A DNA stretch of 64,000 nucleotides from Hyphomicrobiales bacterium (GCA_900469475.1 UBXG01000013.1:62001-126000), one strand, 5' to 3'. Positions 18,841-27,530 are shown, counted from the stretch's first letter. Notes: a model not told the origin generated them from the sequence alone. Numbers and translations: made by a program.

Positions 18841-18863
18841 ATATATCGGCTCAGCCGATATAT
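18841..18863. promoter_or_regulatory. Perfect 11-1-11 palindrome between lysR and lactonase genes
   Basis: The left arm ATATATCGGCT is mirrored exactly by AGCCGATATAT around one central base. It starts within ten bases of the LysR gene's start codon, so binding would block that gene's translation initiation region or promoter. An operator for the LysR protein or for another dimeric regulator is the best reading. Confidence 0.7.
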
Positions 18864-18942
18864 GTAAGTGGATGATGCCCTCTAGTAGAGAAGCATTCGA
18901 TCGCCGAAAACGGCGCTCAAACAGCAACCACAGGTCAGGCTC

Positions 18943-19734
18943 ATGAGCGACATCAGGCTTTACATGTTTCAATCGGGCACGCAGCGCTGCAAGGCGCACG
19001 ATATCAGGATGAATCAGGGTGGAGACGCCGATTGCGAAATCCCGGTTCCTTGGTTTCTGCTGACGCATCCGAAGGGTAATGTCGTCATCGATGGCGGACT
19101 GGCTGCGGAAGGTCTGGCCGATCCGCGCGGCTATTGGGGCGATGTGATCGATAGCTATCAGCCTGTGATGACCGAAGAGCAAGGATGCGTCGCGCAGCTA
19201 GCAAAGCTCGGCATATCCGGTGAAGACATCCGCTTCGTCGTGCTGTCCCACCTGCATTCCGACCACAGCGGTGCTATCGGCCGCTTCCCGAACGCGACCC
19301 ATATCGCCCAACGTCGCGAATATCGCTACGCCTTTGCGCCGGATTGGTTTGCTACCGGTGCCTATGTCCGTCGTGATTTCGACCGTCCCGGCTTGAAATG
19401 GCGCTTCCTGGAGGGCGACGCGACCGATGGCTACGATCTCTATGGCGACGGCGTGCTGCGGATGATCTTCACGCCGGGCCATAGCGTCGGCCATCAATCC
19501 TTTCTCGTGCTGCTGTCGAACGCAGGCGCGATATTGCTGGCGATCGATGCCGCCTATACGCTCGATCACTGGAACGAAAGAGCGCTCCCCGGTTTCATGG
19601 CTTCCGCCGTCGACACGGTGCGATCCGTCGGCAAGCTGCGTGCGCTTGCCGAACAGACCGATGCGCTGGTGGTCACGGGGCATGATCCCGAGGCGTGGCC
19701 TCGGTTCAAGCACGCCCCGGCCTATTATGATTGA
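18943..19734 (+). CDS. N-acyl-homoserine lactonase / gamma-butyrolactonase, AttM/BlcC type
   Basis: This 263-residue metallo-beta-lactamase-fold hydrolase is predicted to open the lactone ring of AHL quorum signals or gamma-butyrolactone. The dinuclear zinc motif is complete: His103, His105, Asp107 and His108 in LSHLHSDHSG, His180 in FTPGHSVGH, Asp202 in AIDAAYTLDHW and His247 in VVTGHDPEAW. From memory the protein follows Agrobacterium BlcC/AttM almost end to end, including EIPVPWFLLTHP and TLDHW. Unlike the blc operon, no semialdehyde dehydrogenases follow. The divergent neighbour is LysR rather than IclR-type BlcR. Confidence 0.88.
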   Translation: MSDIRLYMFQSGTQRCKAHDIRMNQGGDADCEIPVPWFLLTHPKGNVVIDGGLAAEGLADPRGYWGDVIDSYQPVMTEEQGCVAQLAKLGISGEDIRFVVLSHLHSDHSGAIGRFPNATHIAQRREYRYAFAPDWFATGAYVRRDFDRPGLKWRFLEGDATDGYDLYGDGVLRMIFTPGHSVGHQSFLVLLSNAGAILLAIDAAYTLDHWNERALPGFMASAVDTVRSVGKLRALAEQTDALVVTGHDPEAWPRFKHAPAYYD

Positions 19735-19750
19735 AGGCGCATTCCGCCGA

Positions 19751-20689
19751 TCAGCCCCGGCTTGATGGCGCTTGTTCCGTATCGAAGAACTGTGCTCGAT
19801 GCTGACGAACCCATTCCTCGACGCCCGTCGGCTGGAAATCCTCAAGGCCGGCTTGCGGCTTGAAGGGCTCAGCCGGCATCCTATCCGCATCTTCCGGATG
19901 CGACGCGAAGAAGCGGAATTTCGAGGCGACGCGGCGCCCGGTTCCCGGCCCCATTGCGGCATCGACATCCCGCTCGAATTCGTCGAGCGGCTGCTGGCGA
20001 TAGGCAATCCGGCGACCAAGCCCCGCACCGATGCGCGTGACAAGCTCGTTTCCATCAACGCTTTCCGGCCCGGCAATGCGATGGTCGCTGGATGTAGTGC
20101 GGCGTTCCAAAAGGGTGACGGCGGCGCGGGCACAATCGTCGACCGAGGTCCAGGCGATCCGCTGGGATTCGGCAATCGGTGGCGCAAAGATCCCATGTTC
20201 AATGATGTCCTTGCGCGCCGAAGGCTTCAAGAGATTGTCGAGGTACATTGTGGGGCGAACTGTGGCGAAGGGCAGGCCTGACGCGCGGATGATGTCTTCG
20301 ATCATGGCGTTGGCGGCGAAACTCGGTTCCGCACAGGGCGCTGGGCGACTGGCGCTGGCAAGCTTCAGGACAATGGATTTCATACCGGATGCGAACGAGG
20401 CCGATACCGCATTGTCGGCCTGGATACGCATGTCCCCCTGTGATCCGATCGGAATCTGCAGCACGGCATGGCTGATGCCGGTGCTGGCGGCACGAAGCGA
20501 GGCGGCATCGCGAAGATCCCCTTCGGCAAGCTCGACACTAGGGGGCAAGAGTGCGGCGGCGCGCTCCCGGTCTCGCACAAGCGCCCGAACCTTGAGGCCA
20601 CGCTGCAACGCGGCGTGGACGACGGCGCTACCTTGAACGCCGGCTGCGAGATAGACGAGGATAGGCTTGGATCGATCGATCATGGACAT
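19751..20689 (-). CDS. NmrA-family NAD(P)-binding protein
   Basis: This is a 312-residue atypical SDR of the NmrA/HSCARG group. The N-terminal strand and glycine motif VYLAAGVQGSAVVHAAL binds NAD(P). The middle contains SFASGMKSIVLKLAS and the C-terminal half is a substrate or regulatory lobe. Members act as redox sensors or as reductases; there is no classical YxxxK pair. An ATG at 20683 is an alternative start. It converges with the lactonase gene and has no partner on its strand. Confidence 0.82.
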   Translation of the reverse strand: MSMIDRSKPILVYLAAGVQGSAVVHAALQRGLKVRALVRDRERAAALLPPSVELAEGDLRDAASLRAASTGISHAVLQIPIGSQGDMRIQADNAVSASFASGMKSIVLKLASASRPAPCAEPSFAANAMIEDIIRASGLPFATVRPTMYLDNLLKPSARKDIIEHGIFAPPIAESQRIAWTSVDDCARAAVTLLERRTTSSDHRIAGPESVDGNELVTRIGAGLGRRIAYRQQPLDEFERDVDAAMGPGTGRRVASKFRFFASHPEDADRMPAEPFKPQAGLEDFQPTGVEEWVRQHRAQFFDTEQAPSSRG

Positions 20690-20937
20690 ACAACGGCTCC
20701 TTCGAACATGGCCTGCCGAGGGAGCATCGTCAAATGGCTACCACCGCGCAGACCCGAAACGCGCACGAGGCGCAGGGACTGTCGGGGTATCCGCGCAAGC
20801 GCGGAACAGAGCTTCTCCATTGAGGGAGAAGGGCTTGGGCCTACCGAGACCAAGCCAGCCATTTTCGACGGACGATATCTAGGTCGGCTTCACGGATGCT
20901 GTCAATAGATAGGTACGCGCGCGACGCAGGACTTGCC

Positions 20938-21771
20938 TTACGGCTGAGGCAGCAGCGACCTGATCCTCTCGGCATCGTCAGGCGTTGCCGGATTGTAGAC
21001 GATCATGCTGAGATCCGTCCGGCCATCGACCGAAAAGGCCGAATATTCGAATGCCAGCGGGCCGAGGATGGGATGGCGTATGTGTTTGACGGCTTCGGTA
21101 TGGGTGCCAGGAACATCGTTTTCGCGCCACATGGCCCTGAATTCCGGGCTGATGCGGCAAAGTTCCGCCACGAAAGGCTCGATCTCACTCGATGCGCCCG
21201 CGCGCGCTGCGTCGACGCGGAATGCACCCAGGGCGAAACGGGCGACGCTTTCCCAGTCATATTGCACGGCGCGCGCACGCGGATCGAGAAAGATATAGCG
21301 CAGAATATTGCGTTCTTCCGGCGGTAGCGATCCGTAATCGATCAGCATCACGGGTGCTGCCCGGTTCCAGGCGATGACGTCCCAGGTGGCGGTCCGAATA
21401 ATGGCGGGACTCGGCTCTAGCGCATTGAGCACGCGCTGCAGCCGCGGCGTAACGCCATCATTCTTGCGATAGCGCGCTTCCGGCGGACGCCCGAGGCCAA
21501 GCAGGAACAGGTGCTCGCGCTCCACTTCCGTCAGCATCAGCGCGCGGGCGATCCGGTCGAGCACGTCTGCGGAAGGCGCACCGCCACGGCCCTGTTCCAG
21601 CCATGTGTACCAGGTCGGACTGATATTGGCGCGCTGCGCCACTTCCTCGCGCCGTAGTCCAGGCGTGCGCCGCCGTTCGCCGGCAAATCCCAGGGCGGAT
21701 GGGTCGAGTTTCGCGCGGCGGTCCCTCAGATAGGTCCCGAGCGCGTTTTCGGTTTCGATGAGATCGGTCAT
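20938..21771 (-). CDS. XRE-type helix-turn-helix regulator with MmyB-like ligand domain
   Basis: This 277-residue regulator has an N-terminal HTH (TPGLRREEVAQRANISPTWYTWLEQGR) followed by a PAS-like MmyB ligand-binding region typical of actinobacterial and rhizobial regulators. Such proteins usually control an adjacent short-chain dehydrogenase. That fits here, because a divergent NAD(P)-binding gene starts 93 bp away. The ligand is unknown, possibly a fatty acid. Confidence 0.9.
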   Translation of the reverse strand: MTDLIETENALGTYLRDRRAKLDPSALGFAGERRRTPGLRREEVAQRANISPTWYTWLEQGRGGAPSADVLDRIARALMLTEVEREHLFLLGLGRPPEARYRKNDGVTPRLQRVLNALEPSPAIIRTATWDVIAWNRAAPVMLIDYGSLPPEERNILRYIFLDPRARAVQYDWESVARFALGAFRVDAARAGASSEIEPFVAELCRISPEFRAMWRENDVPGTHTEAVKHIRHPILGPLAFEYSAFSVDGRTDLSMIVYNPATPDDAERIRSLLPQP

Positions 21772-21864
21772 CCTGTTAGTGTCTTTACTATGATAAGGTC
21801 ACTACTTTACCAGAATAAACGATAGGCACAAATTTGTCTCCGACGAAATAAGGAGACAGTGCAT

Positions 21865-22761
21865 ATGCGTATATTCGTTACCGGTGCGACCGGAAATGTC
21901 GGCTCGCATGTCGTCAGGGAATTGATCGGTGCGGGCCATCAGGTGCTCGGCCTTTCGCGCTCGAAGGAAAAGGCGGTTGAACTCGCCGCTGCCGGCGCCG
22001 AAGTCCTTCACGGCACGATCGAGGATGCGGCCATCCTGAAAAGCGGCGCTTCGCAATCCGACGGCGTCATCCACCTTGCCTTCAACCATGACTTCACGAG
22101 ATTCGCCCAGAATTGCGAGGATGATCGTCGAGTCATCGCAACGCTCGCCTCGGCGCTTGCCGGTTCCGCGCGCCCTCTGGTCATTACGTCGGGCACGCCG
22201 ATCGCCAACACGGTGCCGGGCGAGCCCGCGAAGGAAGATAATCCGATCGTCCGCTCCGACAAGCATCCGCGTGCCGCCACCGAGGAAGCCGGGATATTGG
22301 CGAGTGAAATCGGCGTCAATGTCTCGGTCGTGCGCCTCCCGCAGGTGCATGATCCGGTCAGCCAGGGGCTCATTACGCCTTTGATCCAGATATTCCGGGA
22401 AAAGGGTGTCTGCGCCTATGTCGGAGATGGATCAAGCCGCTGGCCGGCGGCGCATTTTACCGATGTCGGCCGTCTTTATCGCCTCGTCGTGGAGCGGGCC
22501 GAGCCGAACGCCAAATATCACGCCGCCGCCGAAGAAGGCGTGCCCATGCGCGATATCGTCGAGACCATCGGGCGGCGCTTGAGCCTGCCGGTCAAGTCCG
22601 TCGCCAAGGAGGAGGCGCAGGATTATTTCGGCTGGCTCGCCCTGTTCGCGGGACATGACATGCCGGCTTCCAGCGCCAAGACGCGCCAGACGCTAGGCTG
22701 GGAGCCGAAAGGTCCGACGCTGCTTCAGGATCTTGCAGAGCTGCAGGTTTCCGCAGCGTAA
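21865..22761 (+). CDS. Extended SDR / NAD(P)-binding epimerase-like oxidoreductase
   Basis: This 298-residue atypical SDR has N-terminal FVTGATGNVGSHVVREL carrying the GxxGxxG motif. I chose the ATG at 21865, with AGGAG nine bases upstream, over a GTG two codons earlier. A weak active-site region is present (SGTPIANTVPG, then PRAATEEAG) without a clear YxxxK, so the catalytic type is uncertain. It is divergent from the XRE regulator, its likely controller. A strong bidirectional terminator follows. Confidence 0.83.
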   Translation: MRIFVTGATGNVGSHVVRELIGAGHQVLGLSRSKEKAVELAAAGAEVLHGTIEDAAILKSGASQSDGVIHLAFNHDFTRFAQNCEDDRRVIATLASALAGSARPLVITSGTPIANTVPGEPAKEDNPIVRSDKHPRAATEEAGILASEIGVNVSVVRLPQVHDPVSQGLITPLIQIFREKGVCAYVGDGSSRWPAAHFTDVGRLYRLVVERAEPNAKYHAAAEEGVPMRDIVETIGRRLSLPVKSVAKEEAQDYFGWLALFAGHDMPASSAKTRQTLGWEPKGPTLLQDLAELQVSAA

Positions 22762-22818
22762 TGCCGGTGCCATCGGCCACGGTCCGCGGATGATCGAAGT
22801 CTGGCTGAGCATGTATTC

Positions 22819-22850
22819 GAAAACCCGGCCGACCCTTCGGCCGGGTTTTC
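22819..22850. terminator. Bidirectional rho-independent terminator
   Basis: A perfect 14-bp stem (GAAAACCCGGCCGA with its exact complement) closes on a 4-base loop, with A-run and T-run at the ends. It separates the convergent SDR and TetR genes. Confidence 0.9.
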
Positions 22851-22884
22851 ATCGTTTCAGGCTGCGATCCGGAAATTTCAAGGG

Positions 22885-23511
22885 TCAGATGTAGGGCGTA
22901 CCCGCAAGTGCTGCGTCAATGCCGGCAAAGCCGCGGTCCATGATGCCTAGCAGAGCGGCGTCGGGCTTTCCGTTCTGGCGAAAGACGCGCAGTGCCTCGC
23001 GATAGGCGGCCACCAGGGTCGCCATCAGCATTGCACCCGCGAGATGCGCATCGGCATCAGAGCGCGGCCGGCCCACGGCGTCGGACAGTATTCCCGAGAG
23101 ATCGCCAGCAAGGCTCATCTGCAGTCCGCATGCATGCGCCGTCAGTGCCGGGCTCTCCGCCACCATGCGCCAGAATGCGATAGGCCGCTCCGTGATCCTG
23201 AACAGGGGATGCTGCGTCTCCACCAGTTCCCGCATCAGCGCCTGGAAGGCGCGCACCGGCGGCGCTCGGCCGCGGTGGGCAATCGCCTTGCGCACCAGTT
23301 CCCGCACCTCATCCTCGCGATCGAAAACCAGATCCTCCTTGCGGCGGAAGTAGTTGAATACCGTCTTCCTGGCGACTTCCGCTTCATCAGCGATGTCGGC
23401 GACGGAGACCTTGTCGAAGCCATGTTCGACGAACAGGCGTGTTGCGACGTTGGAGATCGCCTGACGCGTCATCTCCTTCTTACGGTCCCGGAGTTTGATT
23501 CGATTTGACAT
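22885..23511 (-). CDS. TetR-family transcriptional regulator
   Basis: This is a 208-residue repressor. The N-terminal HTH (TRQAISNVATRLFVEHGFDKVSVADIADEAEVARKTVFNYFRRKEDL) is followed by a helical ligand domain. It is divergent from the FAD monooxygenase gene, and repeated TTTATACC elements lie just upstream of its own start. It likely represses the monooxygenase and itself until a hydrophobic or aromatic ligand binds. Confidence 0.92.
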   Translation of the reverse strand: MSNRIKLRDRKKEMTRQAISNVATRLFVEHGFDKVSVADIADEAEVARKTVFNYFRRKEDLVFDREDEVRELVRKAIAHRGRAPPVRAFQALMRELVETQHPLFRITERPIAFWRMVAESPALTAHACGLQMSLAGDLSGILSDAVGRPRSDADAHLAGAMLMATLVAAYREALRVFRQNGKPDAALLGIMDRGFAGIDAALAGTPYI

Positions 23512-23518
23512 GAAGATA

Positions 23519-23543
23519 TTTATACCATAAGTAAATTTATACC
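23519..23543. promoter_or_regulatory. TetR operator candidate with TTTATACC direct repeats
   Basis: TTTATACC occurs at 23519-23526 and 23536-23543, a 17-bp period. The intervening TAAGTAAA gives partial dyad symmetry with the first copy. It lies 8 bp upstream of the TetR start codon. Confidence 0.5.
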
Positions 23544-23729
23544 GAGTGTAAAAATAATATTGCGATCACGAAATCGGTGAAATTGGCACAGGTTTTATGG
23601 CTGTTCCCGTGACTGCATCGTCGCCCGCTCGAATGGAGATTGGCTTTTTCCACCGACTCGCGCCGGCTGGGACTCCTGGAAGCCGGAATGTCTGGCGCCC
23701 TTGCGGCGCTGTTCGCTTGAGGAATTCTC

Positions 23730-25274
23730 TTGACTTATGATGTCCTGATTGCCGGCGGCGGACCTGTCGGCTTGTTTCTCGCCTGTGAGCTGCGTCTCGC
23801 CGGTCTCTCCGTATTGGTGCTGGAGCAGGCCGAGGATCCGCGCTCGCCTCTGAAGCGCCTTCCCTTCGGCATGCGCGGCCTTTCGGCGCCGACCATCGAA
23901 GCCTTCTATCGTCGCGGCCTGCTGAAGGCCATTGCGGCGGCGCAGCCCGCCAAGAATGGATCGGGCGACAGCGGCGCTTCATCTGCCGCGTACTGGATGC
24001 ACCAGTCGCGCCGCCCGGGCGGCCATTTTGCCGGTATCCAGTTCTTCCATGACAATATCGATGCCTCGAAATGGCCCTATCGCCTTCCAAGCCCCGCCGG
24101 CACCAGCATGATGGTCGAGATGGAAAGCCTCGAAACGATGCTGGCCGCTCGCGCCGAGGCGATGGGCGTCGAGATCAGCCGCGGCTTCGGCGTCGAGAGC
24201 TTCGAGCAGTCGGATGAAGGTGTCTCCGTCTGCACCGGAGGCGAGACCTTTCGTGGGCACTGGCTCGTCGGCTGCGACGGCGGCCGCAGCATCGTTCGTA
24301 AGGCTGGCGGCTTCGAGTTTGTCGGCACCGATCCCGAATTTACCGGCTATTCTGCTGACGTCGAGATTGCAGACCCGGACAAGCTTCAAACAGGCCGCCA
24401 CTACACCGCGACGGGCATGTACACTTTTTCGCCGCCCGCGACGATCGCGATGGTCGACTTCGACGGCGGTGCTTTCCACCGGACCCAGCCGATCACGCTC
24501 GAGCATGTGCAGTCGGTGCTGCGCCGTATCTCCGTCACCGAAGTCACTCTAACGGCAGTCAAGCTTGCCACCACATGGACGGACCGCGCCTACCAGGCGA
24601 CCAGCTATCGCAGAGGGCGCGTTCTGCTTGCCGGCGATGCCGCGCACATCCATTCCCCCTTGGGCGGCCAGGGCCTCAACCTTGGTCTGGGCGACGCGAT
24701 GAACCTTGGATGGAAGCTTGCCGCCGTGATCCGTGGCGATGCGCCGGACAGCCTGCTCGATACCTATTCCAGCGAGCGGCATCCCGTCGGAGCGCAGGTG
24801 CTCGACTGGTCACGTGCGCAGGTGGCGCTCATGCGGCCGAGCCGGAGCTCGCGGGCGCTCGAGGCGATCATCCGCGATCTGATCGATACACGTGATGGCG
24901 CGACCTATTTCGCCGAGTGGGTATGGGGCGTTTCTCTCCGCTATGATCTCGGCGACATCAATCCGCTTGTCGGTCGCAGCGCTCCCGATTTCGAGTTGGC
25001 CGACGAGGCGAGGCTTGGCGACTTCTTGAGAGCAGGCAGAGGCCTGCTGCTCGATTTCACCGCCAACGCATCGCTTGAGGCGCTTGCCGGTCGCTGGGGT
25101 AACCGGATCGCCTATCTCGCCGCGGACAATGTCGGGGACCGGCTTGACGTGAATGCCTTGTTGATACGGCCAGATGGCGTCGTCGCCTGGGTGTGCAAAG
25201 CTGAACCCGATATCGAGGAAGCCGCAAAGGCCGCGCTGCGATGGTTCGGCGAACCGGAGCGCGCATCTGCCTGA
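23730..25274 (+). CDS. FAD-dependent aromatic monooxygenase (PheA/TetX-like)
   Basis: This 514-residue class A flavoprotein hydroxylase starts at a TTG with GAGGA seven bases upstream. FAD-binding GGGPVGLFLACELRLAG is at the N-terminus, the DG motif reads CDGGRSIVRK, and GDAAHIHSPLGGQGLNLGLGDAMNLGWKLA is the ribityl-binding block. The C-terminal 100 residues form the thioredoxin-like domain of phenol-hydroxylase relatives (SAPDFELADEARLGDFLRAGRG). It is a candidate for hydroxylating or inactivating an aromatic compound or antibiotic. The divergent TetR gene is its likely repressor. Confidence 0.9.
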   Translation: MTYDVLIAGGGPVGLFLACELRLAGLSVLVLEQAEDPRSPLKRLPFGMRGLSAPTIEAFYRRGLLKAIAAAQPAKNGSGDSGASSAAYWMHQSRRPGGHFAGIQFFHDNIDASKWPYRLPSPAGTSMMVEMESLETMLAARAEAMGVEISRGFGVESFEQSDEGVSVCTGGETFRGHWLVGCDGGRSIVRKAGGFEFVGTDPEFTGYSADVEIADPDKLQTGRHYTATGMYTFSPPATIAMVDFDGGAFHRTQPITLEHVQSVLRRISVTEVTLTAVKLATTWTDRAYQATSYRRGRVLLAGDAAHIHSPLGGQGLNLGLGDAMNLGWKLAAVIRGDAPDSLLDTYSSERHPVGAQVLDWSRAQVALMRPSRSSRALEAIIRDLIDTRDGATYFAEWVWGVSLRYDLGDINPLVGRSAPDFELADEARLGDFLRAGRGLLLDFTANASLEALAGRWGNRIAYLAADNVGDRLDVNALLIRPDGVVAWVCKAEPDIEEAAKAALRWFGEPERASA

Positions 25275-25479
25275 GAAGCGCTGCGTCCGGAGCATGAGAT
25301 AAGGTGCGTGGTTGGCGAAGGTCATGGCCGATGCTATGCGAGCGGGCAAGCATCCGGAACATGGCTCGGTGGAAAACCGCGACCGACGCGGATCAGGACG
25401 CCAAACAGATCGGAAAAGAGGTTGTCATCCGCCTCTTGAGCAGGGTGTTCTCTATCTCTGTAGTATGGGCAGCGGTCAA

Positions 25480-25569
25480 TGGCGGACAAGGTGGGATTCG
25501 AACCCACGGTACGCTTTCACGCACACACGCGTTCCAGGCGTGCGCCTTAAACCACTCGGCCACCTGTCC
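25480..25569 (-). tRNA. tRNA-Ser (anticodon GGA)
   Basis: Read on the minus strand, the gene begins GGACAGGTGGCCGAG. It folds as a class II tRNA with anticodon loop CTGGAAC on stem CACGC/GCGTG, a long variable arm, T arm GGGTTCGAATCCC and encoded CCA. The acceptor stem pairs with one G-U. The 90-nt length and long variable arm fit serine. Confidence 0.95.
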
Positions 25570-25802
25570 ATCTGCACTTTCGCATCCGATAAAGGAGCTA
25601 TTGTGGGAACGGCGCGATATATACCGATGAATTTTCTAGGATCAACCCGAATCTGACAGTTTTTTGACTTCTGGACAAAAAACTCTGCGTCTCATCCCCA
25701 TTGCGCTTATTTCGCGCTCCACTTATCTAAGGAAATGGATGAGGCGGCATAAGACCGGTCTGCCCGCAAAGGCGTGACGTAGTTGAGTATCGGGAGGAGT
25801 TT

Positions 25803-26120
25803 ATGCGTTTCCTGTTGCGTTTTACCAGCCTTGTCGCGCTGGTGGTGGCTGTGATCGCGGGCACCATCGATTCCATTCAATCCGTGGCGGCTTCCGCCGT
25901 GGTCATGACCCCGATGGGCGATGCGTGGAACGATGTCAGCCCTTCATCGCTGGCAAGCCTTCGCTCGACCATCGCCTATTATGTTCATCCCCGCTTCTAT
26001 GACTTGGCGATGCAATGGCTGCTGTTTCAGCCGGCCTTTGCGGTCTTTCTGGTGATCTCGCTGCTTCTGTGGGTGATCGCCTATAAGCGTCAGCCCGCAG
26101 CCGGACGCTTCAGCGCCTGA
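25803..26120 (+). CDS. Small two-helix membrane protein, unknown function
   Basis: I do not recognise a characterised family. The 105-residue product has hydrophobic helices at about residues 4-22 and 72-92. The segment between (VAASAVVMTPMGDAWNDVSPSSLASL) is probably periplasmic. The cytosolic tail is short and basic (YKRQPAAGRFSA). The ATG has a strong GGAGGAG three bases upstream with weaker matches further out. It lies between tRNA-Ser and the nucleoside transporter operon and appears monocistronic. Confidence 0.7.
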   Translation: MRFLLRFTSLVALVVAVIAGTIDSIQSVAASAVVMTPMGDAWNDVSPSSLASLRSTIAYYVHPRFYDLAMQWLLFQPAFAVFLVISLLLWVIAYKRQPAAGRFSA

Positions 26121-26484
26121 AAGGGGCTGCGTTTCGCTCTGTGCCATTTGGGGATTTTGGTGACGTCGGAGAATGTCTGGCGATGGGCTTGCAGCTATGC
26201 CGTGGTGAGCAAAAGGGGCGATTGCGGAGAGCTGACCGGCAGCTGTTCTGACCAATAAAATTGCAGTTTTGGCCCGAAATTGTTTAAAAAAAGGGTCGTT
26301 TGGATGGGTTTTCACCAATTCCCACAAATCTTTACCAACTGAAAAATTTCTCGTGAATTTTTCATGCAGCCATGCAAGGATGCGCGCCAGCTTGGCCTCG
26401 GGGAGGTCGGCGGTTCCGCAGACTTGCCCGGTCAACGGGCTTGCGGGAGGACCCAACAAGATAGAAACAATAGGGCTGCACCAC
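26121..26484 (+). promoter_or_regulatory. Long structured leader/promoter region of the nucleoside transporter operon
   Basis: This is 364 bp without a supportable gene. The first 220 bp are AT-richer and promoter-like. The last 100 bp are GC-rich and can fold. A two-part hairpin at 26416-26446 pairs CCGCA with TGCGG and, inside, GCCCG with CGGGC around GTCAA. The length and structure suggest a cis-acting RNA controlling the operon, but I cannot match it with confidence to a known riboswitch class. Confidence 0.4.
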
Positions 26485-27480
26485 ATGAAAAAATCCCTTT
26501 TGACCCTTTTCGCCCTGGCTGCCATGTCGGCAACGGCGCTTGCGGCCGATATCAAGCCGGCAATCGTTTACGGAACCGGCGGCAAGTTCGACAAATCCTT
26601 CAACGAAGCTGCCTATAATGGCGCCGAAAAATTCAAGAAGGAAACCGGCATCGCTTACCGCGACTTCGAGCCGACGGGCGACACCCAGGGCGAACAGGCG
26701 CTGCGCAACTTCGCGAGCAAGGGCTTCAATCCGGTTATCGCTGTTTCTTTCGCATGGACCTCGGCACTTCAGAAGGTTGCTGCCGAATATCCGAAGACCG
26801 AATTCGTCCTGATCGACGACAGCCTTGATCTGCCGAACGTCCGCTCGGTCAAGTTCAAGGAAAACGAGGGCTCCTATCTCGCCGGCGTCATGGCTGCCAT
26901 TGCATCGAAGTCCGGCAAGATCGGCTTCGTCGGCGGCATGGACATTCCGCTGATCCGCAAGTTCGAATGCGGCTACGAGCTCGGTGCGCGTGCCACCAAT
27001 GCGAAGATCGAAGTTTTCCAGAACATGACCGGCACGACCGGCGCTGCCTGGAATGACCCGGTTCGCGGTGGCGAACTCACCAAGAACCAGATCGACCAGG
27101 GCGCAGACGTTGTCTACGCGGCTGCCGGCGCAACCGGCCTCGGCGTGCTCCAGACCGCCGCCGACAACAAGAAGCTGTCGATCGGCGTCGATTCGAACCA
27201 GAACTACCTGCATCCGGGTTCCGTTCTGACCTCCGTCGTCAAGCGCGTCGACCTCGCCGTTTACAATGCCTTCAGCGACGCCAAGAACGGCAAGTTCACG
27301 CCTGGTACGCAGGAACTCGGCCTGAAGGAAGACGGCGTCGCCGTCGCTATGGACGACAACAACAAGTCGCTCGTCACTCCGGAAATGCAGGCTGCAGTCG
27401 ACAAGGCCCGGACCGATATCGTCGCTGGCACCATCAAGGTCCACGATTATCTGACCGACAACGCCTGCCCGAAGAACTGA
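26485..27480 (+). CDS. BMP-family nucleoside ABC transporter substrate-binding protein
   Basis: This 331-residue periplasmic protein begins MKKSLLTLFALAAMSATALAA, a clear signal peptide cleaved near residue 21; the frame extends further upstream but without signal character. The BMP (PnrA/TmpC-like) fold is shown by KSFNEAAYNGAEKF, VLIDDSLDLPNVRSVKFKENEGSYLAGVMAA and GFVGGMDIPLIRKFECGYELGA. Family members bind purine nucleosides, and its operon of nucleoside-catabolic genes supports that. It is followed by a hairpin terminator that likely makes it more abundant than the downstream subunits. Confidence 0.92.
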   Translation: MKKSLLTLFALAAMSATALAADIKPAIVYGTGGKFDKSFNEAAYNGAEKFKKETGIAYRDFEPTGDTQGEQALRNFASKGFNPVIAVSFAWTSALQKVAAEYPKTEFVLIDDSLDLPNVRSVKFKENEGSYLAGVMAAIASKSGKIGFVGGMDIPLIRKFECGYELGARATNAKIEVFQNMTGTTGAAWNDPVRGGELTKNQIDQGADVVYAAAGATGLGVLQTAADNKKLSIGVDSNQNYLHPGSVLTSVVKRVDLAVYNAFSDAKNGKFTPGTQELGLKEDGVAVAMDDNNKSLVTPEMQAAVDKARTDIVAGTIKVHDYLTDNACPKN

Positions 27481-27490
27481 TATGAAATAA

Positions 27491-27530
27491 GGGCGTATGA
27501 CGGAGCAAAAACGTCATACGCCCTTTTCTT
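27491..27530 (+). terminator. Intra-operon rho-independent terminator / attenuator
   Basis: The 12-bp perfect stem GGGCGTATGACG/CGTCATACGCCC with an A-rich loop is followed by TTTTCTT. It sits 10 bp after the binding-protein stop and 30 bp before the ATPase start. It probably gives partial termination and stabilises the upstream mRNA. Confidence 0.88.

Noticed and set aside
25480..25569. tRNA-Ser as an integration site for a genomic island
   Set aside because: No integrase, repeated tRNA 3' end or change in gene style was seen on either side.
26362..27444. 360-codon minus-strand frame across the nucleoside-binding protein
   Set aside because: It covers a gene with a signal peptide and BMP motifs on the other strand; no plausible protein features.
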